A stretch of DNA of 29,422 bases from Saccoglossus kowalevskii (GCF_000003605.2 NW_003139817.1:187404-216825), one strand, 5' to 3'; positions 10,060-23,883 are shown, counted from the first letter of the stretch. Notes: generated from the letters alone by a model not told the origin. Translations and numbers: made by a program.

Positions 10060-10110
10060 ACATCAATTAAAATCATCATGTCTTTGGGAGATGCTGCAGC
10101 TTGAATATAC
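10060..10110 (-). CDS. CACNA2D: Alpha-2/delta calcium-channel subunit, internal exon A (MIDAS Asp exon)
   Basis: This 51-nt exon of a voltage-gated calcium-channel alpha-2/delta subunit encodes YIQAAASPKDMMILID. It matches the family block YIQGAASPKDMLILVD at the junction of the VWA_N region and the von Willebrand A domain. The protein is extracellular and membrane-anchored; it promotes trafficking and current of CaV1/CaV2 channels. The acceptor reads ttcgtttcag and the donor gtaagt. The exon starts with the third base of a codon, probably TG|G for the Trp of PWYIQ, and ends with GT, the first two bases of a Val completed by the next exon. The final Asp is the first metal-coordinating residue of the DxSxS motif. 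The exon is a multiple of three with equal end phases, so skipping it would keep the frame but remove this Asp. It lies between two minisatellites. Identification is firm because sequence, splice sites and phase agree. Confidence 0.95.
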
Positions 10111-10377
10111 CTGAAACGAACACAATTTACACACCATTAAGATGTTCCTGAATAACTATTTACTGTTAATCAATGAGTTGCATGCACAGTGCAATATTAA
10201 AATGCAGGATGAAATTATCTGTATCAAATATATGATACATAATGTCACAGTCCCTCTATGTACTATGTGCACTATGTATGATACATATTGCAGAATATAT
10301 GTCTTACCTTATGTTCAATTGATACATACGTGTATATACAAATATATTAATGTATGTTACTACATTTAATGTTCTAC

Positions 10378-11262
10378 ATGTATGAGTTATGTCTGACCCT
10401 ATGTTCAATGTTTTCATATACAAGTGTTGAGATACATGTACTGTAAAATGTCTGACCCTATGTTCAATATTTTCACATACAAGTGTTGAGATATGGTAAA
10501 ATGTCTGACCCTATGTTCAATGTTTTCACATACAAGTGTTGAGATATGGTAAAATGTCTGACCCTATGTTCAATATTTTCACATACAAGTGTTGAGATAT
10601 GGTAAAATGTCTGACCCTATGTTCAATGTTTTCACATACAAGTGTTGAGATATGGGAAAATGTCTGACCCTATGTCCAATGTTTTCACATACAAGTGTTG
10701 AGATACTGTAAAATGTCTGACCCTATGTTCAATGTTTTCACATACAAGTGTTGAGATATGATAAAATGTACGGCCCTATGTTCAATGTTTTCACATACAA
10801 GTGTTGAGATACTGTAAAATGTCTGACCCTATGTTCAATGTTTTCACATACAAGTGTTGAGATACTGTAAAATGTCTGAACCTATGTTCAATGTTTTCAC
10901 ATACAAGTGTTGAGATACTGTAAAATGTCTGACCCTATGTTCAATGTTTTAACATACAAGTGTTGAAAAACTGTAAAATGTCTGACCCTATTGTTCAATG
11001 TTTTCACATACAAGTGTTGAGATACTGTAAAATGTCTGACCCTATGTTCAATGTTTTAACATACAAGTGTTGAAAAACTGTAAAATGTCTGACCCTATGT
11101 TCAATGTTTTCACATACAAGTGTTGAGATACTGTAAAATGTCTGACCCTACATTTGTATGTTCAATGTTTTCACATACAAGTGTTGAGATATAGGAAAAT
11201 GTCTGACCCGATGTTCAATGTTTTCACAAACAAGTGTTGAGATACGCTAAAATGTCAGAACA
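10378..11262. repeat. 53-bp minisatellite, about 16 copies
   Basis: The unit contains aaaatgtctgaccctatg, ttcaatgttttcacat and acaagtgttgagatactgt; the period is 53 bp (gttttca at 10681 and 10734). Early units end gatatggt and later ones gatactgt. Variants with ttttaacat and gttgaaaaactg appear at 10947 and again at 11054, and one unit carries a short insertion near 11150. The array lies in the intron just upstream of exon A, about 270 nt from its acceptor side. Confidence 0.95.
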
Positions 11263-11269
11263 TATTTTC

Positions 11270-14200
11270 TGTGCTTTCCATTATGTGTTCCATCAGAAAT
11301 TATAGAACGACTATTTTATTAAATGTTACTATCATGTTGAGTGAACATGGGATTTTCTGAGGTTAACTGAATGCGCATCCTAGGTATAATTTAAACAGCA
11401 CAGACAAGACTCATTGTAGTGAAAACAATAAACAACTTAGTTTATAACTTTAATAAATCAAATAATATTAAAAGAATAATGGATAAAGTTATTGTACATG
11501 GTAAACTACAATAAAAGTGCATCAGTAAAAGCTCAGTTTTATTGAATACTGGATAATTTAAAATATATCCATAGATGCACTTTTGTCATTTATGTAATTA
11601 GTGTTACTAATACAGAAAATACTGTATTGGTTATCAATGATTGTAAATTAGTATAATTATAATTAAATAATTATTCAAGAAAAGAAAAAGAAAGCAGTTT
11701 TGTTTTTCTGCTTGTGATTTAATTCTCCACAGCTCCTATATACATGTACTGGCTTAAGGGAAATAAATATTCCGAGCACTAAGACTATCAAAGTATTGTT
11801 GTAGTCTGTCATGCATACAAGTCAGAATCTTCTTGAAACAATCAGAATTGTGCAGCACAATGCATACAAATCAAGTTATGATTAATTTCTTTTTGAATTC
11901 CACAAAGCTATTATGAATAAAAGAAGAACCATAATTTGATATTTCTATTTTTACATTTTGAACATCTGTTACAAGTCTGATCTCAAATTCATCAGAAAGC
12001 AATTACATTTTATAATGAGAATTGCTTTACTACAGATATGTACACATGTATTAGAGAGGGAGAGAGACATATAAAATACAATCATTTGTAGGAATTAATG
12101 CTTCAAATCAAATCATTAATGCATATACATGTATACTGACACAAATACATTTAGTTTTAGAACTTTGATATCAGACTCACTACCAGTACTCAAAATTAAT
12201 TAGACTCGCTTAAATTTTATTTTTGCTGCTTTTGTTTTCACAAAATTTCTGCTATAAAATGTCACGGTTTTCACTCGTGATGTGAGAATTAGTCTCTCAC
12301 AACCTTAGGAGATAGACACATTATTACAGTTTTTCATAATACATTTTACGCACTGTTATGTTAACTTAAAAATAGAGGTAGAGGTTCCTTTATATACAAA
12401 CATTGCTTTATATTAGGTAGCAATATTGAAGTGTTTTCACATTGCAACACTCAATCAATAATTTGCTCCTTATTACACAGAGAAATATGCTTTGACAATC
12501 AAGACAACAATTGACAACATAGCAGATCTGCTTAAAAATCAATGTTGATATATTTGTTTTTTCTTAAACTGATGTTGTCAATGGGATCACTTGCATGAAT
12601 CTAATATTTCAATAATTTTATACTGCGATTCCAACAGCATTAGACTTAGTACATTTTGTATAAACTTATTACAGTTGCAAAGAAATGATATTATCCCGGA
12701 TAAAAGCATTAAATTTAAATAATTTATCACGCCAGACACATCTACTGCGTTCCATTTGATTCATGAAGTCCTCTCACTTCTTGAATGTTCAAAAACACAA
12801 TTAGTAAATTTTTCTGTGTACACTGTATTCATTTGTGACTGTTTTTAGGCTTGAACCAATACCTTTCCTGCAATTATATATTAAATAGGAATACAATTCC
12901 ATGGAAATCAATCATAAATTAATTACAATTCATCTCTTGTAGATTTTATAATTTTATTTTGATATTTAATTAAAAGCAAAATTGTGCTTATGAAATTATT
13001 TCATCATGGTCATGTTGTTTTTACTGTATTATCACTTTGAGAATTGATTATTTTGTTGTATTTCCAAACATATCCAATATGTAGTATAGCATTAATAAGC
13101 AACTCCCAATAGATTATTCTGGAAATAATACAAAACATTATTTTTAACAGCAATAATGTAATTAGTACATCTCAGATTCAGTGCTGTCAAATTGAATGGG
13201 GAAAAAAAAAACAGTCCAAACTATGATTCACCTCATTTACCATAATGCCATGCTAAGTTACAACGTTTTTCAATATTTAATGAAATTGAATCAACTATAT
13301 GCAATTACATTTCGCCCGCCCCTCATTGCCATCTCACCTTTACCCCTTCACTGAAATGGAATAATCTAATTAATATGAATGATGAAGGCCACTCAGTTCA
13401 CAAAAGTAGAACACTAAATAGTAGTAGGAATCGATGAAATTGTCTGACATTGGCTGCGTGGCATGGTTATTTTGCCACGATCTGCATTGTCCACAACATC
13501 AACATGGAGAAGAGAGACATGTGAGGAACAGTCCTACCAGTGCAATTGATATCAACCAGGATGGTATTTTTACCTGAATCAGCTGATAATGTTTAATAAT
13601 AACTCAGTACTGAGTGGCACAAATAAGCGAACACACCTGGAATTCTCACAGAATTTAGGATCCAAGCAGTGGTTTATGTTGATGGACTCTAATGGCCACA
13701 CTAAACAAGACGTGGACGCATTTTAGGTCAAAGGTACGTCATTTATTTATTCATTCATTAAATGATAATTCAGCCATAATTCTAATAATAACATTTGCTT
13801 GTAAAAAAAAAAAAAACTAGTCTGTAACTCAAACATTTTAGGAGTGAATTATTTAAATTTCTTCATCATTGTAACCTTATACGAGTCTCATCAGTAAGTA
13901 AGAATAGTCTCTGAGAGTTGATTTCTCAGATGAATAGGAATAAAACAAATGATGAGTTTGTTAGTCATTCACGTCACCAATTAAATTCTCCTTATACTGT
14001 CTGTAAAATACCAAATACTTCATATCACATAAATATAATATGGCAAATATGGTGGGCCTATAATTTCCATGTGTGGTACCCAGACAAAAATGACAAGCGT
14101 GTTAGTTCACCTCAATCATGATACAGCTCAGGTTACCATATTAGACTTGATTTATCATGTCCATATCAAAACAGTAACTCCCATGAATTATAACCCCAAC

Positions 14201-15824
14201 ACTCAAAATGCTGACTGCAATGTGATCTTTAACAAAAATCATGGCTTTTATTCACACTGTGAATTAACAGCAAACTGAAAAAAGCAGTATTGAATTCAAC
14301 AGAATTCCAGATAAGCCATACAAAAGCCCATTGTAGCATAGTGACAGCAGAAATTAATATTTCAGTCAAAATTACTTGAAAGTTGATTTCATGGTGAATT
14401 CCCAAGAATTTTGAGAAAGAGTTTCAATTCCAAGCTGTTGAGACAACAGTAGACAATATTGGACACGGTGTCAGGTTAATTATTTAATACTACAAACCAT
14501 AAAATAATGATTCTCATGATTTAAAGTCAGAGAACATATTTTGCAAACATTGCTGCAACTCCCAAGGGATATAAAAATGAGAAGTGATTTTTTACTGACT
14601 CAAGAAATTCCCAAAAAATTAAAAGTTTTATATCGAATTGTGAACATGCAATAATTCAGTAAATTGATGGTCATTAGGGTGTAATTTTGAAAAAAAAATT
14701 AATAAGGTTAATAAAAAATAGTCTCTTAATAGCAGGCGCAGATGTCATGCAAAGAACTAAGAATTTAATGACCTGTATTTTAAATTCTCACAAGAGCGAA
14801 CAAATCACCAAAGACAAACACTACATGCATTAAAGTACATAAATTATTTAGTTTTGATTATCTGAAATAATATGTAAATGTATTTAAATCATGGTGATGG
14901 GTCCCATACTAAGCATAGCAGCATAGATATGAATGAGCGTCAAATGTTTTGACCGATTTATAAACATGATTCAAAACTCAGCTGTGATGAAAAATACATG
15001 ATGATAAACTGATGGTGGTAAACATCAGCGTGATTGTCTGTAGCATGAACTGCGCATCATAGCTTGACAAAAACATGTGAGAATATTAGAGCATACAGGG
15101 TTTTCAAGAATTCCAATCAGGATTTACATTTCCAAGAAAAAGGAAATAGAAATTGACAGCCATATCAAAGCTGTACATCAATCCCTATTATATAGACAGA
15201 TGTGAGTATTGATATGATTGAGTGCTGGAATACAAACCCTGGGGCTAGCGGATGAAACATGCCACAGTCTTATGTATGAAACAATATCCTGTAAATGAAA
15301 ACATGAGGAAACTAAATCCCATTGCATTAATACTCATGATGTATTAGCAAAGAAACGCGTCTCATGTTCACCACCAATGAGAAAATTTGCTGTGGGCGGA
15401 GTCTAAATTTATATATATTAACGAAATGCTGATGAATTATTTTGATTTGAACAATATTTACTGAATTTACTGTACCAGTTTAGAGGAAGAATCTAAATGA
15501 TTCACCTAGAGAAACAAGTGTTCCAGTAGGCATTACACAATGTATTTCTGATATATAATTCAACTGGCAAGAAAGTTCTCATTATGTATTAATTAACATA
15601 TAGATAATCTTTAAGCAAAGAATCAAAGTCCTCACACTAGTTTCATTTCTGAGAGCTGGGACACAACTGCATGCAGTATTCAGCATGCAGAACTGAATTA
15701 CAGTTTAAATTACAGAAAATGTTTAATTTTTATCAACATGCGCATAATAAATATGATTGCATCACATGGTAATTCAATATAAAACTAGTGTCAACTGAGT
15801 TATAATCCAAACTACAAAAAACCA
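11270..15824. other. AT-rich noncoding stretch
   Basis: No exon could be supported. A slightly GC-richer patch at 13440-13560 has a short plus-strand frame (ATG at 13473) but no family likeness and no convincing splice context. Open frames at 13918-14121 and 14069-14278 look like chance. Small simple repeats occur (A run at 13802, gagaggg near 12053). Confidence 0.55.
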
Positions 15825-16043
15825 CTACCTGTGAAATACTTTATTTTAGCTGGAATTAATTTTCGCTGAAAAGTCTTTTTGGGTATTTTGTATTGAGTTT
15901 ATTTTCACTGATTTTTGACGAGTTGAATGTAAAACATAGGAAATAAGGTATATTCAGTAGATTTTATATTTATTGAATCATCCCTTCAGCAAAAATAGTG
16001 AAAATAAGTTACAAGCGAAAATTAACTATTTTACAGTATTTAC
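15825..16043. mobile_element. Palindromic MITE-like element, copy 2
   Basis: About 219 bp, colinear with 5254-5471: gaaatactttatttt, agctggaattaattttcg, tttattttcactgattttt, and catcccttcagcaaaa near the right end, closing with a ttttacagtatt terminus. It is diverged from copy 1 by scattered substitutions. No coding capacity. Confidence 0.8.
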
Positions 16044-19000
16044 AATTGTTAGGAATTATTTATGTTTGCAATGATGCAATAAATGTATCCACATTCAAAT
16101 GTTAAATATTATGTATTATCCAAATCAGAATGCGGAAGAATTTATCTTTTACAGTCACAGTCTTTCCTATTCCTTGTAAATTTTTCACATTTTAATTTAA
16201 ATTTTTGACTGAAGACTGACTGAAAAAAATTGACATCACTATTTTTTATGAAAACTTCAACCAACAATTCTTTTATGTTTGTTTCAAATGATGATACAAA
16301 GCATTACATCATGTGATTAATTATTCATAAAGACATCTGATTCAGACAAATAAATGAGCCAACCAAAGTTAAAAAAAAGTGACAGACATACTTATAACTG
16401 CTGAGGCATTGAAATAATTTCTCTAGGGCTTAGTTCATGCAATAAACTTCCTTGAGATTTGCAACATATCACTGCAAAGTCATAACAAAGTAGTGAAGTT
16501 GAGATTAAAAATTCATCATCAGTGCAAGTTGTCCTCATTTGATTGATTTAACGTATGATTACATCATTCCTATTTTTAGTCAAATCTTCAAATCAAGACA
16601 AATGCCACTAGCGCAAGAGAAACTACATTTTAAAAAGTGATGAAAGTTGACTACAATAGTGAAAGGGCTTAACAATTTACATGAACTCGATGGAAGGACA
16701 ATTTAATGTACACATAGGGCTGATGAAAATCCAAGATGGCCGACAAAGAAGAATGATATACCACCTTTATCCCATTATCTGAATAATCCACAAGCTATAT
16801 ATAAATCTCATAACGCAACCGACACTCACACTCACTCACAGCTGTGTTTCAATAATATTGATATGACTGTTTGGCATGCTTTAAAATTTGATCTGTGTAC
16901 ATGTATAGCATACTAAACCTGCATATTACAATGTATGTACACTAGGTGTGGTACTTTCTCATGTAACAAATCAGAAATATATTACTAATGAACCTCCCTC
17001 CCTTAAACAGTTACAAAAAAGGGAGCAATTAAAATTACGTGAAAAATGTAATATGTGTTTCGTTTTATCGCAGGCCTAAATGTTAAAAAAATTACTGGAA
17101 CAAAGTTAGCAGTGTGACTATTTAGAAATAAATATGTACAGATTTAATTGTAATCCATACTTTTACATATGATATTTTGTCAAGGTGATAGAAATAATAC
17201 TTGCTAGAATGTGTTCTTACATCTATAATCCTTAACCCTGTTTAACAACATACATCCATATTTTAAATAACTACTACTGTTACACTCAAGTTATGTAGGG
17301 GAAATGGCGCAGTATGTCATAAATGCATTATGCGACTAAATCAATTTAGTTCACCATTGAATTATGACTTTTTTTATATAAACATTTATTAGTGCATAAA
17401 TTACCAGATTTGCTCTATTAGTACTACATGCGCTAACGTAAATGGCACAGATGTCTATGGCCAGACAAAGTCACATTTCAATGATCCAAAACAATAATTT
17501 TTTGGGGTTTGAGTGTGCATATATTCGAGATGCGTTTATATAAGAGGAAATACAATATATGCATTTATAAAAAAAAAAAATTCTTATTTCATGAAATACA
17601 AATCAAATTGTTAATAATTTAAGAAATCTTCAAATTTATAAAAAAGAAGCATGTGAATCTAATGAAATGTATTTCAGTGAGAGATAAGGCAGGTAAATGT
17701 ATGCCAAAACCATTGATATGGCACTATACAAAGGATTTTATATTTTCAGTAGTTATGAAATATTTTTTGGATGTCAGAGTTTACATGAGGAATAGTACGA
17801 GTCACACGGATGGGTCATGAGAACCATTATATTATTAAGTAAATGCAGTAATGCAGGACATGGGATTTGGAAGTCAAGTATATACTGAACACTTTCATTT
17901 ATAAATGTGTGACAAGTACATGATGTTGTGTATTAAACACTTGCGATAATGTTTTCTAAATTACTGCTCATATCTCAATACAGCACAGGATGCAATTTAC
18001 CTAATGAGATACTGTATTATATGCTTTTACGGTTAACGCTAATATCAACGAATATGACTGCCCATTTTGCATTTAGCCTTTATTTTAATCCACACAAAAA
18101 ATAAGGCATGTATGTATGTATGAGCAGAAGTATTATTGTTTTTTAATATATTAATTTTGGGGACTGGGTTAAAATGTTGCTAGTAGTACATATGAATATT
18201 ACAGTAAATACAATTGCCATGTAATAGAAGTGCCTTGAATAGAAGGGCAAAAATTCAATTTCTTTGGTAGACATACTTTTTGTCATTCCTTATAAATTCC
18301 TTGGACCTGAAAATTGATTCATTTTGTCTGTTTTTTTGGGGGGGGGCAAAATATGACTTCTAAGATGAACCATAATTCAAGGTGCACTCAAATAAACAGT
18401 GTTTCAGGTGGTTATTCAAGATTTGTTCATTTTATATGACAATGTCATTTATTTGGGATTTACCCATAGTGCTTTTGGGTGAACTTGAGATGATAAGCTG
18501 TATTTGAATGGTGAAATCTGATTCTGTCTTTAAAGCCAAATGTTTTCATTTGTAGCATGGCTATAAATTATATTCTTACAGGGTAGTTACCATGACAACT
18601 CACAAGATGAAAAACAGTTTCATTTTAACAACAGGACATTTAATGTCAACATTTCTGTCTATGTCAAAAAGACTAAGAGAAAGAGTGCACGTCCTTATGT
18701 TATTTTATTAATATGATGGTAATTCCGATTGAGCACCGACTGATTGCATTTGTGTTTAATGGTCTAATTTTAAAATAAAACAATCAATTGTTTATATTAT
18801 TATAAACAGTATATTTTTTTAACACTGAATTATTCAAATTTTATACATGCAACTGTAAAAACATTAATAAAAATTTGATTTTGAAAGTTTAAATTATTTA
18901 TGTATTTGTAACTCATTTTATGCAGTACAGCAGGGAACAATATGTGATTTAAGAACGTATCACCTGACTGCGGCATTAGACAAAATAGTGCTACAGTAAT

Positions 19001-20967
19001 GAATATTTTAACAATTTAACTACTCATTCAAGTATGCATAAACAAAATTTAATATCTTGAATGAATCTGTCTCCAAGATAATACCTGCTTGTGACATATA
19101 AATCTGAAAAAGTATTCAATTCCAAGACATCTTTACAATAGCCACAACAACAGTGCATTAGTGTGCCCACAACTTTCATACCAAGGGTATTTTGAGGCCG
19201 GCTAGCTGTCTGAAATCAACTATCAATTCATATTTTCATTTTAATGCTTTATATGGGGCAGGCTGTTGCATGTATGATGAACAGGTTATTCACTACCAAC
19301 AAGAAGTATTATATGACACTATATGACAAGTTTTTCATGTTCGATATTTTCATGACTCTAATTATTCACTGCTCAAAATTAACTATGTATTGTTTGAACA
19401 ATTACTGGTAATGAGGAGATGAATTTGAATATACCCGGTAGATGTGATAAGGCATTTGTAAGATCTCACTTGCAACCATAAATGAAAGGGGGCTGGGAAC
19501 ATACCATGGTTTATATACCCACACATCCACACCTGTATTTCAATGCTTGATATGTGTAAAATTGTCTCAATCAAAATTAACAGGTCTCAATTGTTGCCGT
19601 ATCATGATTATGTTTAGAGGATTGACAAAACTTCTGGCTTCACGAGTGAACCACGGCAAAAAGAAATCCATTTTTCGGTGTAGTTAATTTGCATGATTCT
19701 GAAAAGTAAGTTTCTCATGCTTGAAGAATATTATTCATGAATGCTCTGTCCAATTTCAGTTGACAGCAGGATATACCGCTACTGTGCGTTATTCACATAC
19801 AGAGCTTTAATACTTCTAAATACAAAATAAACGTGATATATCGTCTATTTAACCATGCCTTGCATAATTAAAAACACACTCAATGAATGACATATTCATG
19901 CAATTAAAATGCTGGTATTGTATAATTTGATAAAGTAACTCAAGAACAGTATAATTATACAGCACATATGACATTTCTGCTCTATGGGTAGAACATGTGC
20001 TTGTGGTAAATGACAGAGGTCACAATGTCTGTAGTCAAAATAAGTCATAATTGAATGAATGATTCAGTAATAAATTTTTAGTTTATGTGTGCTAGACTTC
20101 AACTAATACTCTAAATTACTCAGAGTTATATATGACAGAACATACACTACAATATTTAAAATTTGAGTCAGTATGCCATGAATTTACCAGCACTTTTATA
20201 ACTACTGTGGTGTATTCTATGGCATAATTTTGGCATTTGATTTTCATGCATTTTTGAATTGAATGTTATTTTGTCAACATACATTGCTTGAGTCGAATCA
20301 CATGCTAACGCCTAGCACACTTCTGATTGGCTGAATCTCATTTCAACAAATCTGCATACAGGCAACTGCAGTAATTTGTCCAGTATTACACACTTCAATA
20401 TATCAATTCAAGCCAATGCAAGTAAACTACAATACTTACAATTGTAATAATTAAAAATAAAATTTCAATGAAGATTATCACAGATTTGCTCCATAAATCA
20501 ACCTTGACACACATCAAAACAATGATTATTTTGCCAGAAATACTTTCAGATTGGATAAAATGATTTTAGAATATTGCTGGTTTACAAGATGGTGACGATA
20601 AATGTGGTAGTTACACTTAAAACAGCTACCAGGTGTGATTAATGACTAACACCATGACAACACAAAAATAAATGCACTCATTGCTCCATTGCTGTCAGTG
20701 ATATTGCATTTCCATAACCACAAATAGCTCTATTCAGTGCATTGTCATGCATATCACATGACCATGAATGTATTCATCAAACATCTTCTGTATAGCTATC
20801 CCAACCAAATCCCTCACGGGGGTTTATAGGTACTGACTCCCAAGACAAAAGAGCAAGACATTGTGAAATTACAGAAATTATTGCACTCTTAGTCACATGA
20901 CTGATTGTTTTTGTCTTGTGTTTATTTTGTCTCTAAGAAGATTTGTAATCAGCCACACTTTCTGTTA
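16044..20967. other. AT-rich noncoding stretch
   Basis: No coding exon recognised on either strand. Simple sequence occurs at about 16825-16840 (cactcacactcactcac), 17569-17580 (A run), 18107-18122 (gtatgtatgtatg) and 18333-18348 (T run followed by G run). The minus-strand open frame at 19383-19574 is probably chance. Confidence 0.55.
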
Positions 20968-21380
20968 TAGAATAGAATAGAATAGAATAATGCTTTATTA
21001 ATACCGTAAAGAAAGAGTTAACATTTCCTTTTAGGTTTTCAGATTAATAAAGTAAATAATAAAAGTACATGAAATATAAAAATTGATTTAAAAAGAATTC
21101 AACATTAGTGAACGACAAGAATACTACAGACAAATATTAATAATATAAGAAATATTATATGCAGATTAGTAATCACTACAGTTCGTTTCATATGCAAATT
21201 AGTAATAATCAGTTTCGGTTTGTGCACAGGTAGATTGTTAATAATTCGCATGTTTGTTGGTGTCAGGCATTTCTGAATGTTGGGCTTTGCCAGGTGTCAA
21301 GATTTGATGAGAGTTCTTTCTCAACTATTAAAAATGTTGGCCAATTAAGCTGGACTGGGCTGGGCAAACTTCAGTTTTGA
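20968..21380 (-). mobile_element. Probable 3' end of a retroposon, minus strand
   Basis: Read on the minus strand, a GC-richer block (about 21380 down to 21190) leads to an AT-rich stretch, an AATAAA signal (20994-20999) and a short tail of about four ATTCT repeats (20968-20989). A polyadenylation signal followed by a short tandem tail is the usual 3' architecture of many invertebrate non-LTR retrotransposons and their SINE relatives. No reverse transcriptase is visible, so this would be a 5'-truncated copy; the right limit is uncertain. It could also be a simple (AGAAT)n microsatellite. Confidence 0.5.
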
Positions 21381-23883
21381 GAGAGGTCTGGAATCTCGAC
21401 ACTCAAATCATGAAAATGTTAGTACTACAAAGCTTTTACCCATCTTCAAGAAAGTGAATCAGAAACTAGCGAGCCTAAAGTTAAACTTTAAAGCCTTCCA
21501 CTCCAACTGCCATGACCGATCTGCATCAAAATCACATCACCTTGTAGGCATGCATCGCTTATCAAAGTTCAACAAAACCCAGTCAAGTGTTCAAGCTCAA
21601 AGCACCCAGGGAGACGCATGCAGCCAATTCAGCCAACTTCAACTTCAATTCAAATAAACCTTATGCTGTAGACATATGGATTTATCTGCAGCGCAAAAGT
21701 TTCATTAGGATGCTTTCTTTGGTCACCTTACGTCTGCTTATTCTATTCATACTTGGAATGAACTCTAATTTTAATAACACTAGTGAGTGAGTAAGCAAGA
21801 AAGAGGGGAATCTCTGCAAAACCTTACCATATCAGAAATTTTTATCCCAGATTTGCTGCAGTATTCGATACAATCAAGAAACTGTTAATTCTAATATTGG
21901 CAAATACAAACAATGACAAAAATGTGTATAACTATTGTTGCCATGGCAACTCCATTATCGACACATAAGACAACAGAAGCCCAGGGAGCCTCAGATACAG
22001 GATATTTTCGCAATATAATTTTTTAACTATTTCTAAGGGGCTCAATGCAAAGGCAAAGGTACATGCTTTTTGTCTTCCCTTGATCACCGGTGACAGTCAG
22101 GGGTAATAAAATTGCCACATCAATGTTATACGACTCAACCCTCCAAAATATTTCATGGGCAGCAGCACTAGGGGCCCACTAGCTGGAGGTCTTCATCATG
22201 ATGTAATCTGACAAAGCTCCTAAGGGAAGTTCAGGAAACAAACTCCTGAATGCTAGAAGAAACCATATTCCAAAATTTTTTTATCGGGTCTTAACATATT
22301 TCTGGCAAAATACCCATTGTTTTCCTTGTTTCATAAAACATCTAAAACTGTAAGTACATTGTGTGTTCAGGTTGTATAAATACATAATTATATTAATTTA
22401 TGGAGTTATAATTATCATAAAACTGATAACTAGTTTATACAGGCTATATTATTATTTACAATTTTATTAAATTAGTTAATCTTGGAATCTTGAGCATGAG
22501 GATGGGGAGCAGTCTGAAATACAGATGACCAGATGTTCCATATATTCAAATATTATCTGTATATTAAAAGTGCCCTGCATATTAATCTGTTATATTGCAA
22601 TTTTTACTATATTTTGAAAATACAAATTAAAACAAATATATTAGCAATACAGTTTTTAATTAATATTATTAATACCAGCATTTGTATTAACAAATATTTG
22701 ATGAGAACACCATTAAAGCATAAAGGTAAACAGGACTACATGTAGCTATCAGCTACTGGATAGTAGGGAACATCCTTGCTTTTCAGCAAATTCAAGCTCA
22801 ATACATTAAAAAACAGCAGCACAAGCTTATAACAGTCTGTAACAGACATCATTTGCATTGAAATTGGAACAGAATACTAAATGATCAAGGGCTATTATTT
22901 ACCCAGACATATAGTAGCTTATAATTCCACAATATAGCAATATATTAATACATCAAATCCATCCATTACGCCATGGGAATGACTGTCCTCATTGCTTTTG
23001 TTAGATACAAAGTCAGCAATTCATCATTGTCACTTTGCTGAATCAGTTGAATTTCCTCCAGTGCACGCAATTGCAAATGGGAATAAAGAAGCAATAATGA
23101 CATATTCATTGGAACGTCACTGGCAAACATAACTCAAGATAAGCACTAGAAAAACTGACAGCAGTAAATTCCGCAGACTTTAATAGTTTTTGTTTCCTTA
23201 AATTAGTAAGTGAAGTATGAAATGATGAATTCTATGCTGACAAATGAGCTTATAATAAAACTCAAAACAGACGCTGTTAAAGCTGGCAGTATCTGCATGT
23301 TTATTACATGTGCTAGTCAGGTCACATGACCACAAGCAGTTTGAGAAAATCAGGCTGAATTACAAATTCAATGAGGTACGTTCCACGAGGATAAAGAAAA
23401 TAAAATGGTAAATAGACAATATTATGGAAATAAATCATTTTAAATTTTCGGAATATGACAACAAATAATGTAACCAGTTGTATTTTTTTTTTGAAGGTAT
23501 ATCTTGAAATTCTTCACCGAGACAAACGCTAAAAAAGTCATATTTATTATTGATATGGAGCCAAGTATTGTTATACATTTTCAAAAAATAATTTGAATAG
23601 AGAGACTCCAATAAAATACATGTATGTTTTAATTGAATGGAATCTTTTCATAACACATTGTACATATGCTCAGTAACATGATCAGTTGTGCAAATTTTGA
23701 ATTCTATTAAAAAGAGTACTTCACAATCAGCATATGTGATCTCTTTTCCACTCAATAGTGATTCAAATTTATATAAAATACACCATTTGGTTGCATGTAG
23801 TTGACATATCAAAATAACTCAGGTTAGATACTGATATAACAATATTCAATAGCCTTACACATTATCTATTGAATTTTTTAAAG
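21381..23883. other. AT-rich noncoding stretch
   Basis: Overlapping short open frames at 21454-21657 and 21587-21790 (+) and 22533-22745 (+) have no recognisable domain and low-complexity composition. A GC-richer patch at 22080-22200 has stops in all frames tested. No gene supported. Confidence 0.5.

Noticed and set aside
13440-13560. GC-richer patch with a short plus-strand frame starting ATG at 13473.
   Set aside because: Only about 28 codons, no recognisable family and no convincing promoter or splice context.
13965-13990. Minus-strand N-W candidate donor (aattg|gtgacg) with a nearby ttacag acceptor.
   Set aside because: The needed frame contains a stop inside the 23-nt candidate exon.
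17430-17495. Minus-strand frame containing an F-G-S word, like the VWA_N block.
   Set aside because: A stop follows shortly, neighbouring residues do not match and no splice pair supports it.
19505-19545. Minus-strand candidate for the missing PW-containing exon: a frame reading V-Y-K-P-W before gtatgt, with an acceptor-like aaatacag.
   Set aside because: The phase fits (CCA TG|G), but the residues before KPW do not resemble the Arg-rich family block and the exon would be only about 33 nt.
21454-21790. Two overlapping plus-strand open frames of 67 codons.
   Set aside because: Low-complexity Ser/Gln/Asn composition, no domain and no codon pattern distinguishing them from the surrounding DNA.
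22130-22205. GC-richer patch that looked exon-like.
   Set aside because: Stops occur in the frames tested on both strands within about 20 codons and no homology was recognised.
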